In this document: positions 34,400 through 43,378 of the stretch, piece by piece | How positions within the stretch are numbered: the first letter of the stretch is position 1 | Layout: every line of letters begins with the position of its first letter | Notes under the pieces: generated by a model | Told to the model about the DNA's origin: nothing | The model's input: only the letters and a program-made list of their open reading frames with translations | The model's database searches: none | Assembly: GCA_039964455.1 (NCBI GenBank) | Contig: JBDVXK010000016.1 | Coordinates: forward strand, 62,001 to 126,000 | DNA: 64,000 bases | Origin: CALJFL01 sp039964455 | GTDB taxonomy: Bacteria > Pseudomonadota > Gammaproteobacteria > Pseudomonadales > Halieaceae | Direction of reading: 5' to 3' | Made by a program: the position numbers and the translations under genes

Positions 34400-35296
34400 G
34401 TGTCGATTTTAAGGCCTTATCTTTTTCTGTTGATTTGCAGTTGCCTCGCGCTGGTAGGTTGTAGTCAGGAACAGCCGACGCAGCTGCGCGAGGCAGCCGC
34501 TGGGCCGTATATTGCTGCGGTGAACAACCCGCTGTATTACTTCGCCCATCGGCTGATAGGTGACCGGGTGGAGGTGCGCCTGCCGGTGCCTGCGGATATT
34601 GACCCCGCCCAGTGGCAACCGACGGTGGAGGAGTTGCTGCAGCTTCAGGGCGCTGAACTGGTTTTGCTGAATGGCGCGGGCTATTCCCCCTGGATAGCAA
34701 ACGTGTCGCTGGCGAGCGGGCGGGTGGTACCAACAGCGGAAGCGGCCAGCGAGCAATGGATTGAGCTGCAGGGCCAGGTGACGCACAGTCACGGCCCCGA
34801 GGGGGATCATGCCCACGGCGGTTATGCATTTACCACCTGGATGGATATGGCACTGGCAAAGGCGCAAGCAGAGGCAGTGGCAGTAGCCATTTCGGCTCGC
34901 TGGCCGCAGTGGTCGGAACAGGTGACCGAAAGTCTGAGTGCTTTACTTGCCGATATCGACAAATTGGATCGGGGCTATAAGCAATTCGCCGAGGCATCAG
35001 CAGACAGGCAGCTGGTCTATTCGCATCCCGTGTATCAATATTTTGAGCGTGCTTATGGCTTGCCCGGCACCTCGGTGCACTGGGAACCGGATGTGATGCC
35101 ATCGGAAGAGCAGTGGCAGGAACTCGCTAAAACGCTGCAGCCAAACGCGCTGTTCATCTGGGAGGCGGAGCCCGCTGAGGACATTGCTGCCAAGATGAAT
35201 GCCAGTGGCCTGCTGTTTGTGGTTATCGCTCCGGGAGCCAATCGCTCTGAAATGGATTGGCTGGCTGTGCAGCGAGCGAATGTTGCTGGCCTTTAG
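34400..35296 (+). CDS. ZnuA-like zinc-binding lipoprotein
   Basis: A 298-residue protein starting at a GTG with AGGG five bases upstream. It has a lipoprotein signal with lipobox LVGC near residue 21. The mature part follows the cluster A-I (ZnuA/PsaA) metal-receptor order: a His in YYFAHRLIGD, LQGAELVLLNGAGY, a His-rich loop HSHGPEGDHAHGG, YSHPVYQYFERAYGL, and a C-terminal acidic IWEAEP. The His-rich loop is the hallmark of zinc receptors. Its gene is last in the cassette with FtsX-type ABC subunits rather than the usual ZnuBC. Confidence 0.85.
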   Translation: MSILRPYLFLLICSCLALVGCSQEQPTQLREAAAGPYIAAVNNPLYYFAHRLIGDRVEVRLPVPADIDPAQWQPTVEELLQLQGAELVLLNGAGYSPWIANVSLASGRVVPTAEAASEQWIELQGQVTHSHGPEGDHAHGGYAFTTWMDMALAKAQAEAVAVAISARWPQWSEQVTESLSALLADIDKLDRGYKQFAEASADRQLVYSHPVYQYFERAYGLPGTSVHWEPDVMPSEEQWQELAKTLQPNALFIWEAEPAEDIAAKMNASGLLFVVIAPGANRSEMDWLAVQRANVAGL

Positions 35297-35318
35297 CTAC
35301 CGGGAATAGGCGGGGCTC

Positions 35319-35352
35319 TTTATAGCGTTTGGGCGCTAGAGATGACTCAGCG
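35319..35352 (+). repeat. Short dispersed intergenic repeat, copy 2
   Basis: It shares the core TTTATAGCGTTTG and the following TAGAGAT-ACT-AGCG with the copy at 26299-26332. It lies 22 bases after the ZnuA-like gene and includes a 5-base inverted repeat (GCGCT/AGCGC) at a similar place to the inverted repeat in copy 1, though with different bases, which hints at a compensating RNA stem. Confidence 0.6.
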
Positions 35353-35478
35353 CACAGACCGTAATAGCTCTCCCGATAAAGTGACTGGGGCCACGCGCAG
35401 TTAACAATTTGATTTTACTCATGTAATCGCACAGTCTATTGAGCCAAAATTAGAATCCCTCGCTTGGGTATATAGCTT

Positions 35479-36333
35479 ATGGCAACTATCAACCATCTCC
35501 CTGTTACGGCTGCGGCGGACGATCTAGTCGCTGAAGTTGAGTTGAATGGAGCCGTTATCATTGACGGCTTTTTGACGACGGAAGTGCTGGAGCAGTTCAA
35601 CGCTGAAATTAACCCTGCTCTGGAGAAAAAAGGGAATGATCAAGCTCATCCGAACGCTGCTGTAGAGTTTTTCCACGGCGCGCAGACTAAACACCTGACG
35701 GGCGTTGCCGGTGTATCCGACACTTTTGTGAATGAGGTATTACTTCACCCGATCTATAAGTCCGTGGCGGATGAGCTCCTATTGCCCAATTGTGCTGAAT
35801 ACATTCTTAATATCGCGCATGTGCTTGATCGCGGACCTGGCGCGGAAGATCAATTGATCCATCGTGATCAGGACGTTTGGCCCAAAAAATTTACCAGCGT
35901 AATTGGTGGCCATGTACAGTTTGCGTCACTGGTTGCCCTTGGCGAGTACACGGCTGATATGGGCGCGACACGCGTGGTGCCCGGCAGTCACCGATGGCCC
36001 ACTGATCGTGTGCCCGAGGCGGAAGAAATTGTAGTAGCAGAAATGGACCCTGGGTCGGCTGTTATCTACCTTGGATCTGTATTGCACGGTGCAGGGGCCA
36101 ACAAGACGGATAAGGTTCGACGGGGAATGCACACCAGTTTCTGTCTTGGATGGCTCAGGACTGAAGAGAATAACTATCTGTCTGCCCCGCTGGAGCGGAT
36201 TCGCCAACTGCCACGCAGGGCCCAGGAGCTTCTCGGCTATGGTGTGCATGATGGCATTGCCAATGGTGAAGGCTTTTTGGGCGCCTTAGATAACGGCGTT
36301 CCAGTAGATATGATTGCCACGGGTAAGCTCTAG
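35479..36333 (+). CDS. Phytanoyl-CoA dioxygenase (PhyH) family protein
   Basis: A 284-residue Fe(II)/2-oxoglutarate oxygenase. The HxD of the metal triad is in LIHRDQDVW near residue 133; the distal His is in SVLHGAGAN, and the 2OG-binding Arg is probably in VRRGMHTSF. The PhyH-type VVPGSHRWP segment is present. Members hydroxylate small molecules, including natural-product precursors; the substrate is unknown. It has its own upstream region of about 180 bases and converges on the GH106-like gene. Confidence 0.9.
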   Translation: MATINHLPVTAAADDLVAEVELNGAVIIDGFLTTEVLEQFNAEINPALEKKGNDQAHPNAAVEFFHGAQTKHLTGVAGVSDTFVNEVLLHPIYKSVADELLLPNCAEYILNIAHVLDRGPGAEDQLIHRDQDVWPKKFTSVIGGHVQFASLVALGEYTADMGATRVVPGSHRWPTDRVPEAEEIVVAEMDPGSAVIYLGSVLHGAGANKTDKVRRGMHTSFCLGWLRTEENNYLSAPLERIRQLPRRAQELLGYGVHDGIANGEGFLGALDNGVPVDMIATGKL

Positions 36334-36375
36334 CCTGATGCGGGTGCCTGCCTTTGGCGGCCATTGTTACGTGCC

Positions 36376-36403
36376 TTTTTATAGCTTTTGGTCAGTAATG
36401 ATA
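36376..36403 (+). repeat. Short dispersed intergenic repeat, partial copy 3
   Basis: The sequence TTTATAGCTTTTGGTCAGTA matches copy 1 (26299-26332) with two changes over 20 bases; the similarity then fades. It covers the stop codon of the GH106-like gene (36392-36394) and lies at the convergent end of the PhyH gene. Confidence 0.5.
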
Positions 36404-38821
36404 GGCATAGCCGTGGCAGACAGTGACATTAATGCCCGCGGCATATGCGTTCCCGGCAAGGCGGTAATAATCTTCTAGTGCCAGGTCATTGAAATCCGTG
36501 GTCATTGTAATAAATGACTCTGAACTGACCATGCGACGCCCGGCAATGTGGCCGGCAGAGGCCGCCAGCTTGAGAAAATCATAGCTACCACCGGCGAACA
36601 GGCCCTCTGCCTCTGGTATGTCGGCGACCTTGTAACTATCGAGGTAGTCGCCGTAGCCGCCATGAGCCTGAAGCCTGAGTTGCACACCCCGTAAACCGGC
36701 CCATTGCGCCATGGGTTGCAAGAAGCTCTCCAGAAACAGGCGCTGGCGCACATATTCATAGTCCTCACGGATGCGCTGGCCCATTTCGTCGGCAGCAAGA
36801 TAAGCAGGCTCAGCTGGTATAACCACATTCACATACTTGGATTCACCACGCTGCCTGAATACCAGTGGCAGATACGGCGTTATGTCGTAGCCCAATATCT
36901 CTGCAAAGCGATCTGCAAACCGTGTTGCCCAGGGTAACTCTCCAATAAGTTCGAAACTGTCGATGAAAACGGCCCGCGGAGTATATGGCTCCAGCGCATT
37001 CAGCCAGGGATCACCCAGTTCCTCCAGGTATTCCGCAACCCCCCCGGGGTCCAGGTGGTCGAGTACTGGCGAGGAATGTAGTGCGCCAGGATAGGCTGAC
37101 GCCACCGAATTATGAGCCGTCGCATTCTGGTATAACGCGAATATTCGGTAGCTGCCCTCAGGCACATCCCAATCCAGAATATCCCCGGTCGCTTTTGGGG
37201 TAATATCCGTGAGATCACTTAGAACAGCCTCACCACCGGACTCGGTAAGCCTGCCTGCTACTACGGCTGCGAGGCGCGTATCAGTGTCGAATTCCCCTAT
37301 GGTATTGCTGATAATCCAGTTGCTGGGCATTGCATACCAGGGCTCATTGGCTTGAGGCAGTTGGGTGTTTAATCGCTTGGGGCCACTTACATCTAACTGC
37401 GCGCGCAACAGTTGTTGCTCGGGATACCTGCGCATAAAGGGCCCACCACTCGACCAGCCACTACCCAGGGTGAGGTCAACGGTCATATCCAGTTCACCGG
37501 CCAGTCGAAATACAGCTTTCAGGTGCTCAAAAAAAGAGTCGGTGCCCACGGTGTAAATGGCCGCTTCGTTGTCTTGCAGGTGCTGCTGAGACAGACCGAT
37601 CGTCAAGGTCTGGATTTCAACGCCACCATAGCCGGCATCGTACAGACTGCGCAGTTCGCGCAGCAGCTCAGCGGTTTCAACCGCATTGCCGGGCCACCAC
37701 CAGCGCATCATCGGCCGCAGCTGAACTGGAGGGTTCTGCCATTGCTCCCAATCCCATACGCTGTCCGGCGCAGTGCCGGCGTTGGCAGGTGATTGTTCCC
37801 CTGCAACATCCTGTAATAACAGTAAGCGGACTCTTCCAGCGGGAACCTCGACACTTACTATCTGGCCCTGTAATGGCAGCGGGCTAGCCTCACCGCTACC
37901 TGGGTCAAGGAGGTGAGCTTGACGCCAAGACCCTGTAATCTCGAAGCTACTGGTAACCTTATCGTCGGCCTCATTCAAAAGTAGTACGACTTCACCGCCG
38001 TCTATCACTCGACGATTCAGGCGCAGTTGCGAGGGGTTAGTAGAGGGCAATGGGCGAAGCCTCTGCCGTAGGCCCGATGAGCGTAGTGCCGCGGTGACGT
38101 CTGCTGGAGAATCAACCCACGCCACTGTCTCCTGCAACTGTTCTGCAAGTGTTAATACCCTGCGGTCTCGATTGACCTGGTCACGCCAGCCGGCTGCGCG
38201 ACGCGGTAAGTGTCCTTGCCACACAATCGGCAGTCCCTGCAGACTTATGCGCTGTATTTGCTGCAGTAATTCGGGCCCTGCAATAGCGAGATCCTGAATG
38301 AGCAATGCACTGAATTGCGCCTGGCCAACCAGTAATCTGCCGTCTTCGACGCGGGCCCCGAGTAAATCACTGCGACTGACTCGGTGGTAGCCTATACCAG
38401 CCTCGGCCAGAGCCCGGCTAAGCGGCGATTCGCCGGCATTCAGTGTTTTGCCTTCGCCAATCGCGGGTCTATCAGGCCACTCGGCATCCGCAAGCAGCCA
38501 GGCAACCTCAACCCCCGGCTGACCGCGACTCATGGCGTAAGTCAGGCGTGACTGGTACTTGTTGAATGCGGGTAGATCGCGCCAGACAGGGTTGTCTTCG
38601 CGGGTATTACTGGTCATGGCGAAGGGGCCGGTGACGTAGTAATCCGATAATAATGATGGGACGAAAGGGTACCACCATGTACCCGTGGTCTTAACGTAAC
38701 CGCCAGCCAGGTAAAGCCCGACAATAATTATCAACGGCGCCAGAATAACCACTGCAGCGGCCTGGATCAGGCGCATCCATCCGCTACGACTGCCGGCCCC
38801 GCTCAACGCCTTCGCTGTCAT
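36392..38821 (-). CDS. GH106-like glycoside hydrolase with permuted domain order
   Basis: An 809-residue protein with an N-terminal membrane anchor (helix about 17-41). Residues 44-340 look like the part that normally follows the catalytic domain: WWYPFVP, LPAFNKYQSRLTYAMSRGQP (compare the usual YLARCQYLLQQG), a Rossmann-like segment, then the WRQAHLLDPGSG beta-sandwich. After a short linker, residues 362-809 are the GH106/alpha-L-rhamnosidase-type catalytic region beginning LRPMMRWWWPGNAV and including DLTLGSGWSSGGP and SSESFITM. It ends HGYAYHY, just where the N-terminal half would normally continue. The order is therefore second half then first half. The gene is coupled by ATGA to a TonB receptor gene. 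The substrate is probably a rhamnose-type or related glycan. Confidence 0.82.
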   Translation of the reverse strand: MTAKALSGAGSRSGWMRLIQAAAVVILAPLIIIVGLYLAGGYVKTTGTWWYPFVPSLLSDYYVTGPFAMTSNTREDNPVWRDLPAFNKYQSRLTYAMSRGQPGVEVAWLLADAEWPDRPAIGEGKTLNAGESPLSRALAEAGIGYHRVSRSDLLGARVEDGRLLVGQAQFSALLIQDLAIAGPELLQQIQRISLQGLPIVWQGHLPRRAAGWRDQVNRDRRVLTLAEQLQETVAWVDSPADVTAALRSSGLRQRLRPLPSTNPSQLRLNRRVIDGGEVVLLLNEADDKVTSSFEITGSWRQAHLLDPGSGEASPLPLQGQIVSVEVPAGRVRLLLLQDVAGEQSPANAGTAPDSVWDWEQWQNPPVQLRPMMRWWWPGNAVETAELLRELRSLYDAGYGGVEIQTLTIGLSQQHLQDNEAAIYTVGTDSFFEHLKAVFRLAGELDMTVDLTLGSGWSSGGPFMRRYPEQQLLRAQLDVSGPKRLNTQLPQANEPWYAMPSNWIISNTIGEFDTDTRLAAVVAGRLTESGGEAVLSDLTDITPKATGDILDWDVPEGSYRIFALYQNATAHNSVASAYPGALHSSPVLDHLDPGGVAEYLEELGDPWLNALEPYTPRAVFIDSFELIGELPWATRFADRFAEILGYDITPYLPLVFRQRGESKYVNVVIPAEPAYLAADEMGQRIREDYEYVRQRLFLESFLQPMAQWAGLRGVQLRLQAHGGYGDYLDSYKVADIPEAEGLFAGGSYDFLKLAASAGHIAGRRMVSSESFITMTTDFNDLALEDYYRLAGNAYAAGINVTVCHGYAYHY

Positions 38822-41427
38822 TGGAAGTTATAACGGAACTCAAGACCGTACATGCGGGGCAAACCGGCTGTTCGGGTAAAACTTCCCGAGGAATCAGCGA
38901 CAGCAGCAGCGCCGAAATGGTAGAACTCATCGGTGATATTGGTGCCATACAACGCTGCTTCAAATTTTTGATCAGGACTTACCCAACCGACGCGGGCGTT
39001 CAGCAAAAAATAATCATCAAACGTGGCTTGATCCTCATTTTGCCCGGCCCCGGCATCCAACCCCATAAAGATCTCGTCGACATAGCTGTAATCCAGCCGC
39101 GGCACGAATACACCGTAGGCGGTATCCAGGGTGTACTGCGCCGCAAAGCTGTAGGTAGTTTCGGGTACTTCCGCGAAGGGTTCCGCTGTGCGGTCTACCG
39201 TGGGCAATGGCTGGAGGGTCAACAAGGCGCGCGTACTGAACTGCGACTCGCTAAACTCACGGTATTCATAGTCATTAAAGCTGCCAGTCGCAGACAGCAG
39301 CAATTTTTCTATGGGACTCCAGGTGAGCTCAAACTCGATCCCCTCTATCCTGCTCTTGGACGCATTTCGTAGCACAACCCGGGGGAGGGCAGAGCTGTCC
39401 AACACCACTTGCCGCAACTGCAAGTCATCAAGGTTAGTGCGGAACACCGCCCCGTTGAGACGCATGGTTCCGCCCAGCATATCCAGCTTGAAGCCAAGCT
39501 CGTAATTGTCGACATTTTCAGGCTCTACGGTTGCCTGGCCGTCCACGCCGATCGGTTCAAAGGTGCCCGATTTGAACCCCTCAGCATAAGTGGCGTACAC
39601 CATGCCGGCGTCGAAGAAGCCATTATCTGTTACCGATGAAGGCAGGTGGTAGGCCAGGCTAAACATCGGCGTAAACTCCTCCCAGGTTTCGTCTGCGTCC
39701 TGCTCGATGTCAGGATAGAGGTCTTTGGCAGACACCAGTGGATATACCGCTTGATTGTAGTTATCGCGCGGAAATTCATTCTCTATCAGGGAGAAAATAT
39801 CTGCCTCCATCACGGCAGGCAAATCGGTAACAGCGGCTATTCCTGCACTCTCAATAGGGATGAGGCCAGGAACCCCCTCGATGGCAGCGAAAGCAATTTC
39901 CCGGTAAGCCGACTGATCCAGTAGCTGCAGTTCTACAGACTGCTCACGCTTTTCGCTGGTCCAGCGCAGGCCAGCGGTCAACTCGAGATTGTCTGTCAGG
40001 TCATAACTTCCCTGGAAAAAAACGGCATAGGTTGTGTTTTCAAGGTCGTAGGTTTGTTTCTCGGTGTTCGGGTCGTTGATGACCAGCAGTCCACCTGATG
40101 AGATCAGGTAGCCCGAGGGAACACCCGACTGAGTATCAGTGCCGTCATCGATATTCTCCTTCATGGCAAACACCCCGGCCGTGTACTCCAGGCGATCGTT
40201 GAAGGCGTTGCCTAGAAGCTGCAATTCCTGTGACCAGTGATCTCGCTTGCTGGCACTGCCACCGGCGCGGTAGCGGGATAAAATAGGCTCAAATGTGCCG
40301 TCAATATCGGGATTACCGGCATTGCCATATTTCTTCTGGTCGGCGTAGCCACTGATACTTTTAAGGGAAAATCGGTCACTTATTTCCCACTCGACGGTAA
40401 GCCCCAGTAGTGTATTGTCTAGCTTGAAGTTAATCGGTATTTCAGAGGCCACCTTGTAATCCTCTTCCCTCGCGAAGGAGGCGTTACAGGCATTCTCATA
40501 AACCTTTGACTGGCCCACATAGCCCGGGGTAACCGGGGTATCGTTATCATCGAAAGCGTCTACCGGAATCACATCACCCGGCAGAATACGATTGCCAAAC
40601 AGGGAGTCTTCCCCGTTGAAGCTGCTATCAACCAGGAAGCTGCAACTGGCTGAGGGTTGCACCTCGTCTACTTCGCCGTAATAGGCAAACCCATCAACGG
40701 TGACTTCGTCACTGGCGAACCAACGCAGTTGCAGTGCCGCCGACTTACGATCCTCCGAGCCAGGTTCCTGGCCCGTGGTGATGTTGTCCTGGTAGCCATC
40801 GCGCTCAACCGACCCCAGCGTCAGCTTGGACAACAAGGTATCGGGAATGAGGGGAACACTGATAGAGCCCCGCAGGTCCTGCCGGCCATAGTTCCCGACC
40901 CTACCCTCAGCAAATCCACTGAGCGTGTCAGCGGGCGGGTTGGTGGTAACGAGTAATGCCCCGGCAGTGGTGTTTTTACCAAATAATGTGCCCTGGGGGC
41001 CCCTGAGAACCTGAACGCTTTGCACGTCGATCAAATCCAGAAGTTGACCGTCTCTGCGCGGCAGGTAAAGGCCATCAACATAAACACCCACAGGACCATC
41101 AACCCGCGCGCCATCGTCTCTCTGCCCTATGCCGCGAATCCAGATCTGGGCGCCGCTGCCCTGGTCTATCTGTAATCCCGGAGTTTGATAACCAAGCTCC
41201 TTCAGGTTGGTAATACCTGCGTCCCGCAGCTGGCTGCCTGTGAAGGCCGTTATCGAGACGGGTACATCCTGTATGGCTTCCTCGCGTTTACGTGCGGTTA
41301 CGATAACCTCTTCCAGAATGCCGCCCTGGGCGTAGGCCCCGGTAGGCAGCAAGACACCAGTAAGCGCGCCTGCGAGTGGCGTGAGTATGGCAAAAGTGAC
41401 TGATGCCTTGCTTAGCCAATACCGCAT
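38818..41427 (-). CDS. TonB-dependent receptor coupled to the GH106-like gene
   Basis: An 869-residue outer-membrane receptor: signal peptide ending GAYAQG, TonB-box-like EEVIVTARKREE, plug domain with IWIRGIGQRDDGARV and VQVLRGPQGTLFGKNTTAGAL, then a barrel ending in aromatic FRYNFQ. AGGAG lies 7 bases before the ATG. The TGA overlaps the ATG of the glycosidase gene, so receptor and anchored enzyme are one translational unit, consistent with uptake of the oligosaccharide the glycosidase then trims. Confidence 0.93.
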   Translation of the reverse strand: MRYWLSKASVTFAILTPLAGALTGVLLPTGAYAQGGILEEVIVTARKREEAIQDVPVSITAFTGSQLRDAGITNLKELGYQTPGLQIDQGSGAQIWIRGIGQRDDGARVDGPVGVYVDGLYLPRRDGQLLDLIDVQSVQVLRGPQGTLFGKNTTAGALLVTTNPPADTLSGFAEGRVGNYGRQDLRGSISVPLIPDTLLSKLTLGSVERDGYQDNITTGQEPGSEDRKSAALQLRWFASDEVTVDGFAYYGEVDEVQPSASCSFLVDSSFNGEDSLFGNRILPGDVIPVDAFDDNDTPVTPGYVGQSKVYENACNASFAREEDYKVASEIPINFKLDNTLLGLTVEWEISDRFSLKSISGYADQKKYGNAGNPDIDGTFEPILSRYRAGGSASKRDHWSQELQLLGNAFNDRLEYTAGVFAMKENIDDGTDTQSGVPSGYLISSGGLLVINDPNTEKQTYDLENTTYAVFFQGSYDLTDNLELTAGLRWTSEKREQSVELQLLDQSAYREIAFAAIEGVPGLIPIESAGIAAVTDLPAVMEADIFSLIENEFPRDNYNQAVYPLVSAKDLYPDIEQDADETWEEFTPMFSLAYHLPSSVTDNGFFDAGMVYATYAEGFKSGTFEPIGVDGQATVEPENVDNYELGFKLDMLGGTMRLNGAVFRTNLDDLQLRQVVLDSSALPRVVLRNASKSRIEGIEFELTWSPIEKLLLSATGSFNDYEYREFSESQFSTRALLTLQPLPTVDRTAEPFAEVPETTYSFAAQYTLDTAYGVFVPRLDYSYVDEIFMGLDAGAGQNEDQATFDDYFLLNARVGWVSPDQKFEAALYGTNITDEFYHFGAAAVADSSGSFTRTAGLPRMYGLEFRYNFQ

Positions 41428-41692
41428 GGCCAGCTCCTGATTATTAACATTATTGTCTTTAGTTTAGTTCTTGGCTTGGAATTGGCAATTTTGTCAGTGA
41501 TACGTGTTTAATCGACTAATACTGTTCCCAGACGTTCAGCTTGATGGAGCCCGGCTGCAAAGTGTTGGTGCATGCTGACTCTTGGGCTGCCGAGAGGCAG
41601 CGACACAGTCATCCAATTTGGGGCTATATTTGCCTTTCGTGCGACCTCAACTACATAATGCTGTGAAGGGTTAATTAAAAAGAAAAATAAAC
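41428..41692. promoter_or_regulatory. Divergent promoter region between TonB receptor and CotH genes
   Basis: A 265-base AT-rich gap between divergent genes. The only clear signals are the AGGAG ribosome site of the receptor and an A-rich leader before the GTG of the CotH gene, which lacks a good ribosome site. No palindrome or terminator stands out. Confidence 0.3.
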
Positions 41693-43378
41693 GTGAGAAA
41701 ACTTCTTTCTGGCGTGATCTTTAGTATCACGTTTTTACTTGTTAATGGCTGTGGTGCCGGCGGTGGCTCTGAGGTCGCCTCTAACGACGACCTGCTGACC
41801 AGTAATATTGATACCAGCGATGTTTTATTCAAGCCTGACATACTGTTGCAGGTTGATATTGAGATGGACCCTGCAGACTATGAGGTGTTGCGCCTTGAAG
41901 GCCGCACCTTGCCACAGGTTTTTGCAGGTTGTGCCGCTGATTTTGAATATACACATTTTTCAGCGACCGTCAGTGTGGCTGGACAAACTCTCAAGCAGGT
42001 AGATATTCGCAAAAAAGGGTTTCTCGGTTCTCTGTCTGCGACACGACCTTCTTTCAAATTGGATTTTGATGACAACGTGCCGAACCGCCGGCTTGAGGGC
42101 ATGGAGAAGATGACTCTCAATAATAACCGCCAGGATTCCGGCAATACGCATCAATGTATCGCTTACGACCTGTTTCGTGCTGCAGGCCTCCCAGCCCCGC
42201 GCTGCAGCTTTGCTCGGGTTACGATGAATGGGGACGATTTGGGTATTTACTCTCATGTCGACAGCATTGGCGACGTATTTTTGAAGCGAAATTTTGGTTC
42301 AGTCAAGGGAAATCTCTACGAAGCTCAGCTCGCCGACTTTGGCGAGTACACTAGCGCTAACTTTCAAGCCAAGAACAATAAGGCCGCTGCTGATCGTAGC
42401 GATATTGAGGCAGTGGTTCAGGCGTTGCAAGCGGGTGATGAGAACCTGCCGGGGTTGTTGGAGCAGCATGTAAATCTCGACCATTTCATAGATTTCTGGG
42501 CTATGGAAGCCATTACCGGACATTGGGACTCGGCCACTGGTAATGCGAACAATTACTTTCTTTATAACGATCCTGCCAGCGAGCAGTTTTATTATCTGCC
42601 ATGGGGCGCCGATGCTGCTCTGGAGCTGGTGCATTCCTTGGCACCGGGTACTGGGCCGTTGTTCCGGTATATTGAAATTCCTGCGCGGCTTTACCAAATT
42701 CCCGAGTGGCGAGAGCGTTACGAGGCCCGTGTGTTATCTCTGCTCGACACCATTTGGGATGAGACTGCACTTAGCGCTGAGGTGGACCGCATTCGCGATT
42801 TGACTGGCACCAACGAAGCAGAGATGGCACCTGTGCGTAACTTCATCGCGTTTCAGGAGCAGCGAATAAGGGCAACGATTTCTGGCGAAAACTCGCAGTT
42901 AGAGCGCACTATTATTGATCAACCTACTGAGTGTCAGCCTTCACAAATAACGACCATAAGCGGGGCAGTTACCAGCGGGATTGGCTTCTTTGAGTACGAA
43001 GATGGCGAGGGGAATCTGGTAAATGTGCCGGCTGTTGCGTCGCCACCGTCAGCTGATTCTGTCGGTTCACCGCTAGGCGACGGTGTTGGTATCACTCTGA
43101 TAGGGCAGGCTGATGGCGAGACCAGGCTGGCGTTGATCAATATTGAGAGTGGTGATTTCGGTGAAGAATATGTGCCCTTTCAGGGTGTTGCAAGCACACT
43201 GATTCTGATCAGCCTTGGTGGTTCAGAGGGTGCAGGATTGATTGGTTTTGTCGGTGCGGGCGGGATTACCTTCACTGAAACTCCAGTGCTTGATGAGCCC
43301 GTGAGCTTCGAATTTAGCGCCGAGCTATGGCTGAGTGATGGTTTCGACTTTGGTCTTTTAGGCGGAGGCGATAATTGA
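41693..43378 (+). CDS. CotH-kinase family lipoprotein
   Basis: A 561-residue protein starting at a GTG. The N terminus is a signal peptide with a lipobox-like VNGC near residue 20 followed by GAGGGSE, so it is probably a membrane lipoprotein. Residues about 45-400 match CotH: the strand pair ATVSVAGQTLKQVDIRKKG, SFKLDFDDNVPNRRLEGMEKMTLNNN, GIYSHVDSIGDVFLKRNFG, and the acidic metal segment YYLPWGADAALEL. Spore-coat CotH is an atypical protein kinase. The last 130 residues are a separate beta-rich domain. It is first in a four-gene operon with VTC, DUF4956 and porin genes, an association found widely. Confidence 0.85.
   Translation: MRKLLSGVIFSITFLLVNGCGAGGGSEVASNDDLLTSNIDTSDVLFKPDILLQVDIEMDPADYEVLRLEGRTLPQVFAGCAADFEYTHFSATVSVAGQTLKQVDIRKKGFLGSLSATRPSFKLDFDDNVPNRRLEGMEKMTLNNNRQDSGNTHQCIAYDLFRAAGLPAPRCSFARVTMNGDDLGIYSHVDSIGDVFLKRNFGSVKGNLYEAQLADFGEYTSANFQAKNNKAAADRSDIEAVVQALQAGDENLPGLLEQHVNLDHFIDFWAMEAITGHWDSATGNANNYFLYNDPASEQFYYLPWGADAALELVHSLAPGTGPLFRYIEIPARLYQIPEWRERYEARVLSLLDTIWDETALSAEVDRIRDLTGTNEAEMAPVRNFIAFQEQRIRATISGENSQLERTIIDQPTECQPSQITTISGAVTSGIGFFEYEDGEGNLVNVPAVASPPSADSVGSPLGDGVGITLIGQADGETRLALINIESGDFGEEYVPFQGVASTLILISLGGSEGAGLIGFVGAGGITFTETPVLDEPVSFEFSAELWLSDGFDFGLLGGGDN

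Noticed and set aside
36392..38821. Frameshift or gene-fusion artefact as the reason for the odd domain order in the GH106-like gene
   Set aside because: The frame is continuous for 809 codons, the start is coupled to the receptor stop, and both halves look undamaged.
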